Source: Jatrophihabitans sp.
GTDB taxonomy: Bacteria > Actinomycetota > Actinomycetes > Mycobacteriales > Jatrophihabitantaceae
Assembly (NCBI GenBank): GCA_025966255.1
Contig: JAOPVG010000020.1
Coordinates: 1-10,760, forward strand
DNA length: 10,760 nt
Reading direction: 5' to 3'
Positions 5,574 to 10,760 of the stretch are shown in pieces. The position numbers and the translations under genes were made by a program. Each line of letters opens with the position of its first letter. Position 1 is the stretch's first letter. Below the pieces are notes generated by a model. That model was not told the DNA's origin. It saw only the letters and a list, made by a program, of their open reading frames with translations, and did no database searches.

Positions 5574-6542
5574 TCAGAGGGTGGCGACCAGTTCGTCCGC
5601 CGCAGAGTAAGGATCGGTCTCGCCGTCGACGACCCGCGCGGCGGCCTCGTCGAGCGCGGCCGAGCCGTGCACGTCACCGAACTTCTGCCGGACCGTCCCG
5701 AGCGCGATCGCCTCGATCTCGGCGGCGGCCCGCAGCTGGCGGCGACGCCCGAGCTCGCCGTGCTGCTCCATCCACGCGCGGTGCTTCTCGATCGCCGCGA
5801 CGAGCTCGTCGACGCCCTCCGAGCGAGCGGCGACCGTCTTGAGAATCGGCGGCCGCCACGCGCCGGCGTCGGAGTGCCGGCCGCCCAGCGACTGCATGTA
5901 ACGCAGGTCGCGGGCCACCTGGTCGGCGCCGTCGCGATCGGCCTTGTTGACGACGAAGATGTCGGCGATCTCGATGATGCCGGCCTTCGCCGCCTGGATG
6001 CCGTCGCCGAACCCGGGTGCGACGACGAGCAGCGTGGTGTCGGCCAATGACGCAATCTCGACCTCGGCCTGCCCTACGCCCACGGTCTCGACGAGCACGA
6101 CGTCGCACTTCGCGGCGTCGAGCACGCGCAGGGCCTGCGGCACCGCCGCGGAGAGCCCACCTAGCTGACCCCGCGACGCCATGGAGCGGATGAAGACGCC
6201 CTCGTCGGTGGCGTGGTCCTGCATCCGGACGCGATCACCCAGCAGCGCTCCGCCGGAGAACGGCGACGACGGATCGACGGCGAGCACTCCGACCCGCTTG
6301 CCGGCCGCCCGCAACGTCGTGACCAGGGCGTTCGTCGACGTCGACTTGCCGACGCCGGGCGAACCGGTCAGCCCCACGACCTGCGCGTGCCCGCCGTGCG
6401 GTGCAAGCGCAGCAGCTACCTCACGCAGTACCGGCGAATCGTTCTCGACGAGCGAGATCAGGCGGGCGACGGCCCGCGGTTCCGCGGCCCGGGCCCGTTC
6501 GACGAGGTCGGCGACGTCGACGCCACGCCGAGAGACGGCCAC
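5574..6542 (-). CDS. meaB: MeaB/ArgK-family GTPase, chaperone of B12-dependent acyl-CoA mutase
   Basis: This G3E-class GTPase protects, and gates cofactor loading of, adenosylcobalamin-dependent methylmalonyl-CoA or related mutases. The 322-residue length is usual. The P-loop GSPGVGKST is at 60-68, VDPSSPFSGGALLGDRVRM at 89-107, the switch ETVGVGQAE at 152-160 (the MeaB signature) and the guanine-specificity NKAD at 199-202. The C-terminal helical dimerisation arm follows from about 250. The start is the GTG at 6542, 3 nt after the stop of the thiolase gene, so the two are one transcription unit and probably translationally coupled; no separate Shine-Dalgarno sequence is evident. No mutase gene lies in the window, but the epimerase and CCR next door indicate an ethylmalonyl/methylmalonyl-CoA role. 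The old label ArgK (arginine/ornithine transport kinase) is not supported. Confidence 0.93.
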   Translation of the reverse strand: MAVSRRGVDVADLVERARAAEPRAVARLISLVENDSPVLREVAAALAPHGGHAQVVGLTGSPGVGKSTSTNALVTTLRAAGKRVGVLAVDPSSPFSGGALLGDRVRMQDHATDEGVFIRSMASRGQLGGLSAAVPQALRVLDAAKCDVVLVETVGVGQAEVEIASLADTTLLVVAPGFGDGIQAAKAGIIEIADIFVVNKADRDGADQVARDLRYMQSLGGRHSDAGAWRPPILKTVAARSEGVDELVAAIEKHRAWMEQHGELGRRRQLRAAAEIEAIALGTVRQKFGDVHGSAALDEAAARVVDGETDPYSAADELVATL

Positions 6543-6545
6543 CCG

Positions 6546-7736
6546 TCAGGAAGCGGCTGGGACGTGCAGGATCAGCGCGTCGCCCTGACCGCCGCCGCCG
6601 CACAGTGCGGCGGCACCGCTGCCGCCACCGCGGCGCTTCAGCTCAAGCGCGAGGGACAGCGCCAACCGGGCACCGGACATGCCGATCGGGTGACCGAGCG
6701 CGATCGCGCCGCCGTTGACATTGACGATGTCGTCGCTGACGCCGAGTTCCTTCATCGACTGGAGCCCGACGGCCGCGAACGCCTCGTTGATCTCGATGAC
6801 GTCGAGGTCGGAGACCTGCAGGTTCTCCTTGCGCAGCGCGTCCTTGATGGCGTTGGCCGGCTGCGACTGGAGTGAGTTGTCCGGACCGGCCACGTTGCCG
6901 TGCGCGCCGATCTCCGCGAGCCAGGTGAGCCCGAGCTCCTCGGCCTTGGCCTTGCTCATGACGACCACCGCGGCGGCGCCGTCGGAGATCTGCGAGGCCG
7001 AGCCGGCCGTGATGGTGCCGTCCTTGGTGAAGGCGGGGCGCAGCTTGCCGAGCGACTCGGCCGTCGTGTCGGCGCGGATGCCTTCGTCCTCGCGGAACTC
7101 GATCGGGTCGCCCTTGCGCTGCGGGATGAGCACGGGCGCGATCTCGTCATCGAACACGCCGTTCTTCTGCGCGACGGCGGCGCGCTGGTGCGAGCGAGCC
7201 GAGAACTCGTCCTGCTCCTCGCGGCCGAGGCCGAGCTTGCCGTTGAACTGCTCGGTGGACTCGCCCATGGGGATGCTGTCGATGAAGTCGGTGAGGCCGT
7301 CATGGGCCATCGAATCCAGCACCTCGATGGCGCCGTACTTGTAGCCGCTGCGGGACTTCGGGAGGAGGTGCGGGGCCTGGGTCATCGACTCCTGGCCGCC
7401 GGCCACGATGATGTCGAACTCGCCCGCGCGGATGAGCTGGTCGGCCAGCGCGATCGCGTCGAGACCGGACAGACAGACCTTGTTGACGGTCAGCGCCGGA
7501 ACGGTGAGCGGGATGCCCGCCTTGTAAGCGGCCTGACGGGCGGGGATCTGGCCGGCGCCGGCCTGCAGCACCTGGCCCATGATCACGTACTGGACCTGGT
7601 CCGGCGCGACGCCTGAGCGCTCCAGCGCTGCCTTGATGGCGAATCCGCCGAGGTCGGCGCCCGAGAAGTCCTTCAGGGAGCCGAGCAGACGCCCCATCGG
7701 CGTCCGCGCGCCGTTGACGATGACCGATCCAGCCAT
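6546..7736 (-). CDS. Acetyl-CoA C-acetyltransferase (acetoacetyl-CoA thiolase)
   Basis: This enzyme condenses two acetyl-CoA to acetoacetyl-CoA, or runs in reverse. It is the entry step of the ethylmalonyl-CoA pathway and of ketone-body or polyhydroxybutyrate metabolism. The 396-residue protein has every thiolase signature: nucleophile Cys88 in [19 protein letters not shown] (113-123), NEAF (317-320), GHP with His349 in [17 protein letters not shown] (341-357), and the proton-shuttling Cys379 in CGGGGQG. The ATG at 7736 is fixed by an AGGAGG site 8 nt upstream. It leads a unit with meaB and diverges from the epimerase gene. The phaA/atoB type fits better than a long-chain beta-oxidation thiolase because of the EMC-pathway neighbours and the [14 protein letters not shown] cap segment. 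Substrate length cannot be proven from sequence. Confidence 0.93.
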   Translation of the reverse strand: MAGSVIVNGARTPMGRLLGSLKDFSGADLGGFAIKAALERSGVAPDQVQYVIMGQVLQAGAGQIPARQAAYKAGIPLTVPALTVNKVCLSGLDAIALADQLIRAGEFDIIVAGGQESMTQAPHLLPKSRSGYKYGAIEVLDSMAHDGLTDFIDSIPMGESTEQFNGKLGLGREEQDEFSARSHQRAAVAQKNGVFDDEIAPVLIPQRKGDPIEFREDEGIRADTTAESLGKLRPAFTKDGTITAGSASQISDGAAAVVVMSKAKAEELGLTWLAEIGAHGNVAGPDNSLQSQPANAIKDALRKENLQVSDLDVIEINEAFAAVGLQSMKELGVSDDIVNVNGGAIALGHPIGMSGARLALSLALELKRRGGGSGAAALCGGGGQGDALILHVPAAS

Positions 7737-7744
7737 TGCGGTGT

Positions 7745-7750
7745 CCTCCT
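7745..7750 (-). promoter_or_regulatory. Strong Shine-Dalgarno site of the thiolase gene
   Basis: AGGAGG on the minus strand lies 8 nt before the ATG at 7736. It is the best ribosome binding site in the window and contrasts with the apparently leaderless genes marR and gcdH. Confidence 0.85.
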
Positions 7751-7772
7751 AGATAGGCCGACCAAACACCAA

Positions 7773-7800
7773 AGAATAACCAGCGAGAACGTTCGGCCAA
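7773..7800 (-). promoter_or_regulatory. Putative promoter of the thiolase-meaB unit with an internal palindrome
   Basis: On the minus strand TTGGCC (7800-7795), a 16-bp spacer and TATTCT (7778-7773; fits TANNNT) give a housekeeping-like promoter with a leader of about 30 nt carrying the AGGAGG site. The spacer holds the perfect 8-bp palindrome GAACGTTC (7787-7794), a possible regulator contact. The region 7765-7790 is locally AT-richer than its surroundings. Confidence 0.5.
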
Positions 7801-7858
7801 GTGTGAACCGTCCCACCGGAAGGTCGCGGTAAGCGGTTGAGGTTGCCACGATGACCGG

Positions 7859-8308
7859 ATGCCCTCCCCACAGACGTCACCGGCGAGCCTGTTCTCCAAG
7901 ATCGACCATGTCGGCATCGCGGTACCCGATCTCGACGAGGCGATCGCCTTCTACCGCGACACGTTCGGAATCATGAGCGTGCACGAGGAGACCAACGAGG
8001 ATCAGGGCGTGCGAGAGGCGATGCTGGCGGTGGGCGACGGCAGCACGATGATCCAGCTCTTGGCCCCGCTGACCGAGGAGTCGACGATCGCCAAGTTCAT
8101 CGGCCGCAACGGGCCCGGCGTGCAGCAGGTCGCGTACACGGTGGACGACGTCGAGGCCGTGTCGGCAACGCTGCGCGAGCGCGGGCTCCGACTGCTCTAC
8201 GACGAGCCCCGCCGGGGCACGTCGAACAGCCGGGTGAACTTCGTCCACCCCAAGGACGCAGGCGGCGTGCTCGTCGAGCTCGTCCAGCCCGCCGAGCCCC
8301 GGAGCTGA
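7859..8308 (+). CDS. mce: Methylmalonyl-CoA/ethylmalonyl-CoA epimerase (VOC superfamily)
   Basis: This enzyme interconverts the (2R) and (2S) forms of methylmalonyl-CoA, and of ethylmalonyl-CoA in the EMC pathway. It links carboxylation products to B12-dependent mutases. The 149-residue protein has two VOC beta-alpha-beta-beta-beta modules. Aligned with the Propionibacterium enzyme (metal ligands His12, Gln65, His91, Glu141), the equivalents are His17 (IDHVGIAVPD), Gln66 (MIQLLAP), Gln90 (GVQQVAYTVDD) and Glu140 (VLVEL). The third ligand is thus Gln rather than His. RVNFVHPKDAGGVLVELVQP near the C-terminus is typical. The ATG at 7859 lacks a Shine-Dalgarno sequence; a CACGAT hexamer 6 nt upstream might be a leaderless -10 but is weak. 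The stop overlaps by 1 nt an ATG that is probably not used by the next gene. The context (thiolase, MeaB, CCR) fits well. Confidence 0.92.
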   Translation: MPSPQTSPASLFSKIDHVGIAVPDLDEAIAFYRDTFGIMSVHEETNEDQGVREAMLAVGDGSTMIQLLAPLTEESTIAKFIGRNGPGVQQVAYTVDDVEAVSATLRERGLRLLYDEPRRGTSNSRVNFVHPKDAGGVLVELVQPAEPRS

Positions 8309-8312
8309 TGAC

Positions 8313-8330
8313 GTTACCGTCCAGTAACAT
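8313..8330 (+). promoter_or_regulatory. Inverted repeat overlapping a -10-like hexamer in the ccr leader (candidate operator)
   Basis: GTTACCGTCCAGTAAC (8313-8328) has 5-bp perfect arms GTTAC and GTAAC around 6 bp, a size and shape common for TetR-family operators of actinobacterial acyl-CoA genes. TAACAT (8325-8330) fits TANNNT and overlaps the right arm, so a bound repressor would cover the promoter. It lies 5-22 nt after the epimerase stop and about 60 nt before the ccr GTG. No strong -35 is visible at 17-18 nt. Confidence 0.45.
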
Positions 8331-8373
8331 CCGGTCCAGCCCGCCCGACCGCCCCCCTCGGAGGCCCTGCAGT

Positions 8374-8379
8374 GAAGGA
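8374..8379 (+). promoter_or_regulatory. Ribosome binding site fixing the ccr start
   Basis: GAAGGA lies 9 nt before the GTG at 8389. It supports this start over the in-frame ATG at 8308, whose extra 27 residues are low-complexity (rich in Pro, Arg and Ser) and cover the candidate operator. Confidence 0.65.
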
Positions 8380-8388
8380 CACCAGCCC

Positions 8389-9732
8389 GTGAAAAACACC
8401 GGCGTGGAGCAGATACGCACCGCGATCCTGAACGACGAATCCAATGCCGCCGGCGACCTGCCCGTGCCCGACAGCTACGAAGGGATGGTCGTGCGGGCTG
8501 ACGAGGTCGACATGTTCGAGGGGGTGACGACCCGCGACAAGGACCCGCGCAAGAGCCTGCATCTGCAGGAGGTGCCCACTCCTGAGTTGGGCCCCGGCGA
8601 GGCGATCGTGGCCGTCATGGCCAGCGCTATCAACTACAACACGGTCTGGACGTCGATCTTCGAGCCGGTCTCGACGTTCCAGTTCCTGAAGCGCTACGGG
8701 CGCTCGTCCGAGCTCGCCAAGAAGCACGACCAGCCGTATCACGTGGTGGGGTCCGATCTGTCCGGCGTAGTGCTACGCGTCGGGCCGGGCGTCACGAAAT
8801 GGAAGCCCGGCGACGAGGTCGTCGCGCACTGCCTGTCCGTCGAGCTCGAGGATCCGCAGGGTCACGACGACACGATGATGGACCCGCAGCAGCGCATCTG
8901 GGGCTTCGAGACAAACTTCGGCGGCCTGGCCGAACTGGCGCTGGTGAAGTCCAATCAGCTGATGCCCAAGGCCGCCCACCTGACCTGGGAGGAAGCCGCC
9001 TCGCCCGGGCTGGTCAACTCCACCGCGTACCGCCAGCTCGTCTCACATCACGGCGCCGGCATGAAGCAGGGCGACACCGTGCTGATCTGGGGCGCGTCCG
9101 GCGGGCTCGGCGGGTACGCGACGCAGTACGCGCTCAACGGCGGGGGCACCCCGATCTGCGTGGTCTCGTCGCCGGAGAAGGCCGACATCTGCCGCTCGAT
9201 GGGCGCGGAGCTGATCATAGACCGCAGCGCCGAGGACTACGAGTTCTGGAAGGACGGCAGCCAGCAGCCGTCGGAGTGGAAGCGATTCGGCGCGAAAATC
9301 CGCGAGCTGACGGGCGGCGACGACCCGGACATCGTCTTCGAGCACCCCGGCCGGGAGACGTTCGGCGCCAGCGTCTACGTCACCAGACGGGGTGGCACGA
9401 TCGTCACCTGCGCCTCCACGTCCGGCTACATGCACGAGTACGACAACCGGTACCTGTGGATGACGTTGAAGCGCATCGTGGGTTCGCACTTCGCGAACTA
9501 CCGCGAGTCGTGGGAGGCCAACCGGCTCATCGCGAAGGGCGCGATCCACCCGACCCTGTCAAAGGTCTACTCGCTCGAAGACACCGGCCAGGCCGCCTAC
9601 GACGTCCACCGCAACCTGCACCAGGGCAAGGTCGGCGTGCTCTGCCTGGCCCCCGAAGAGGGCCTCGGCGTGCGAGATTCGGAGACCCGCGCGAAGCACC
9701 TCGACGCCATCAACCGGTTCCGCGATCGGTGA
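8389..9732 (+). CDS. ccr: Crotonyl-CoA carboxylase/reductase
   Basis: This cytoplasmic medium-chain dehydrogenase/reductase uses NADPH and CO2 to convert crotonyl-CoA to (2S)-ethylmalonyl-CoA. It is the key step of the ethylmalonyl-CoA pathway and a source of ethylmalonyl extender units. The 447-residue length is normal. The N-terminal catalytic domain includes TRDKDPRKSLH (48-58), INYNTVWTSIFEPVSTF (81-97), and HCLSVELE plus the WGFETNFGGLAE region (147-182). The Rossmann segment is IWGASGGLGGYATQ (233-246). The CO2-pocket residues known from Kitasatospora CCR (Asn81, Phe170, Glu171, His365) correspond to Asn82, Phe173, Glu174 and His367, so carboxylation rather than plain reduction is expected. 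The start is the GTG at 8389 with GAAGGA upstream; homologues begin at the same place. It lies 80 nt after mce, with a candidate operator between them. A coiled-coil gene follows after 45 nt. Confidence 0.96.
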   Translation: MKNTGVEQIRTAILNDESNAAGDLPVPDSYEGMVVRADEVDMFEGVTTRDKDPRKSLHLQEVPTPELGPGEAIVAVMASAINYNTVWTSIFEPVSTFQFLKRYGRSSELAKKHDQPYHVVGSDLSGVVLRVGPGVTKWKPGDEVVAHCLSVELEDPQGHDDTMMDPQQRIWGFETNFGGLAELALVKSNQLMPKAAHLTWEEAASPGLVNSTAYRQLVSHHGAGMKQGDTVLIWGASGGLGGYATQYALNGGGTPICVVSSPEKADICRSMGAELIIDRSAEDYEFWKDGSQQPSEWKRFGAKIRELTGGDDPDIVFEHPGRETFGASVYVTRRGGTIVTCASTSGYMHEYDNRYLWMTLKRIVGSHFANYRESWEANRLIAKGAIHPTLSKVYSLEDTGQAAYDVHRNLHQGKVGVLCLAPEEGLGVRDSETRAKHLDAINRFRDR

Positions 9733-9777
9733 CCTCCCTCTTGGGGCTATCAGGTTGGTGGTGGGACGATGGTGGGC

Positions 9778-10760
9778 ATGAGCGAGCCCACCCAAGACCT
9801 CCTGCCGCTCTACGACGCGAGCCGGGGCTTTGACACGGCGATGCGCGGCTACGACCGCGAGCAGGTCGACCGCGAGCTGAGTCGCATCGATGACGACCTG
9901 CGGGCCCTCGCCGCCGAGCGCAACTCTGCGGCCGCTCGCAGCGCCGATCTCGCCGCCCAGCTGGCGAGCGCGCAGGCCCAGATCGAGTCCCTTCGTCGGC
10001 AGCTCCGCGCCGCGAACGAGGAAGTCACGGCGGAAAACGTCGACGAACGCATCAAGCAGATGCTGCAGGCCGCGGCTGCGGACGCCGCCAAGGTCCGGGC
10101 CGACGCGAACACGCAGGCCGAGGAGGTGCGCGTCGGCGCCGCCGACAGCGCCGCCCGCACCCGCGCCGCCGCGCACGCCGAGGCCGAGCGCATCGTCGGC
10201 GAGGCCACCGAGCGTATGACGGAGGCGGAGGAGACGTTCCGCCGCCGGATCGCCGAGGCCGAGCAGCACAAGACCGAGATCGAGACCGCGCTCGCCGCGA
10301 GCGAGGAGCGCACCCGCGCCGAGGAGGCGCGGCTGTCGGCCGAGGCCGAGGCGCTGCGCAACCGGCTCGACAACGAGGCGGCGGCCGAACGCAACCGGCT
10401 CGACACCGAATCGGCGGCCGAGCGCGCCCGGATCGACGCGGCGTCGCTGTCCGCGCGCACCCTGGCGCAGGAGGACTTCGAGATCACGCTGCGGCTGCGG
10501 CGTTCGGCGGCGCAGAAGGAAGAGGCCGAGCACAAGCGCGCGGCCGAGGCTGAAGCGGTCCGCACAGTTGCTGATGCTCGCGACGTCGCGCGGCAGCTGG
10601 TGGCCGACGCGACGCTGGAGGTGCGCCGGCTGCACGCGTTGCGTGACGGGATGCATGGGGACTTGGCGGGGCTGCAGAGTCGGTTGCAGGCGGCGCTCGA
10701 TGAGTCGCTGGCGGCTACTCCGGATGACCCGGTGCTTTCGGAGTCGGGGAATGAGCGGCC
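9778..10760 (+). CDS. DivIVA-like/FilP-Scy-type coiled-coil protein (3' end beyond window)
   Basis: This is a predicted cytoskeletal or cell-pole coiled-coil protein, of which 327 residues are visible. The N-terminus GFDTAMRGYDREQVDREL (17-34) matches the R-G-Y-D...V-D motif of DivIVA/Wag31 and of Streptomyces FilP and Scy. From about 35 to 305 the sequence is almost pure Ala/Glu/Arg helix with heptads and three 11-residue repeats (194-226). A short Ser/Pro-containing tail begins near 310, so the true end is probably close to the window edge and the protein is FilP-sized rather than Scy-sized. ATG 9778 (MSEPTQ) is preferred, but ATG 9769 and GTG 9772 are in frame. GGTGGTGGG upstream of 9769 is the only SD-like stretch. 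It follows ccr in the same direction. In S. coelicolor, as I recall, scy also neighbours epimerase and thiolase genes, so the linkage is conserved rather than chance. Confidence 0.8.
   Translation, partial: MSEPTQDLLPLYDASRGFDTAMRGYDREQVDRELSRIDDDLRALAAERNSAAARSADLAAQLASAQAQIESLRRQLRAANEEVTAENVDERIKQMLQAAAADAAKVRADANTQAEEVRVGAADSAARTRAAAHAEAERIVGEATERMTEAEETFRRRIAEAEQHKTEIETALAASEERTRAEEARLSAEAEALRNRLDNEAAAERNRLDTESAAERARIDAASLSARTLAQEDFEITLRLRRSAAQKEEAEHKRAAEAEAVRTVADARDVARQLVADATLEVRRLHALRDGMHGDLAGLQSRLQAALDESLAATPDDPVLSESGNER
10357..10455 (+). repeat. Three tandem 33-bp units encoding 11-residue (hendecad) coiled-coil repeats
   Basis: Units at 10357-10389, 10390-10422 and 10423-10455 encode RNRLDNEAAAE, RNRLDTESAAE and RARIDAASLSA. 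Units 1 and 2 are near-identical in DNA and protein; unit 3 has diverged. An 11-residue period departs from the heptad and favours straight or slightly right-handed coil packing. The repeats point to growth of the rod by tandem duplication. Confidence 0.75.

Noticed and set aside
4526..6055. 509-residue open frame on the minus strand
   Set aside because: It covers the 3' halves of two well-supported genes (SCP2-hydrolase and meaB), and its composition is rich in Arg, Ser, His and Gln as expected for a shadow frame.
9741..9770. TTGGGG-N18-GACGAT as a promoter of the coiled-coil gene
   Set aside because: Both hexamers are weak, and the start codon itself is uncertain among 9769, 9772 and 9778. 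Co-transcription with ccr is equally likely.
9559..10656. 365-residue minus-strand frame opposite the coiled-coil gene
   Set aside because: The opposite frame has a DivIVA motif and clear helix periodicity. This one is a Leu/Gly/Arg-rich mirror of the repeats.

Overview
The window is high-GC, gene-dense bacterial chromosome, typical of a saprophytic Actinomycetota (actinomycete). The evidence is strong GC bias at third codon positions, GTG starts, apparently leaderless promoters (a TANNNT hexamer 6-7 nt before the ATG), an ECF sigma factor paired with a DGPF protein, an actinobacterial-type DUF2127 protein, and crotonyl-CoA carboxylase/reductase next to a polar-growth-type coiled-coil protein. 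I see no phage, transposon, CRISPR, tRNA or rRNA. The genus cannot be fixed from this sequence alone.

Left part (1-1717): a MarR-type regulator, cut by the window edge, diverges from a glutaryl-CoA dehydrogenase gene (gcdH). Both look leaderless, and a perfect inverted repeat covers the -35 of gcdH. Middle left (1724-4202): on the minus strand lies a two-gene unit, a DGPF/YCII-domain protein followed by an ECF42-type sigma factor with a long C-terminal TPR-like region. The unit is preceded by a sequence resembling the published ECF42 promoter motif, which suggests autoregulation. Diverging from it is a DUF2127 membrane protein with a possible zinc-binding N-terminus. Middle (4203-5563): a 158-nt non-coding stretch with a perfect dyad leads into a protein joining an SCP2-like lipid-binding domain to an alpha/beta hydrolase.

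Right part (5574-10760): on the minus strand, acetyl-CoA acetyltransferase followed by MeaB, the G-protein chaperone of B12-dependent acyl-CoA mutases. On the plus strand, methylmalonyl/ethylmalonyl-CoA epimerase, crotonyl-CoA carboxylase/reductase (ccr), and a DivIVA-like coiled-coil protein that runs off the end. The four metabolic genes belong to the ethylmalonyl-CoA pathway: two acetyl-CoA give acetoacetyl-CoA, crotonyl-CoA is reductively carboxylated to ethylmalonyl-CoA, and epimerase plus MeaB-assisted mutases follow. The same enzymes supply extender units for polyketides. GcdH also yields crotonyl-CoA, so both ends of the window meet at that intermediate.

Most of the window is ordinary core metabolism. 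The points most worth a second look are the promoter-operator architectures (gcdH, ECF42/DGPF, ccr), the SCP2-hydrolase fusion, the Gln in place of His at a metal position of the epimerase, and the linkage of the pathway to a cytoskeletal-type coiled-coil gene. I found no clearly undescribed multi-gene system.
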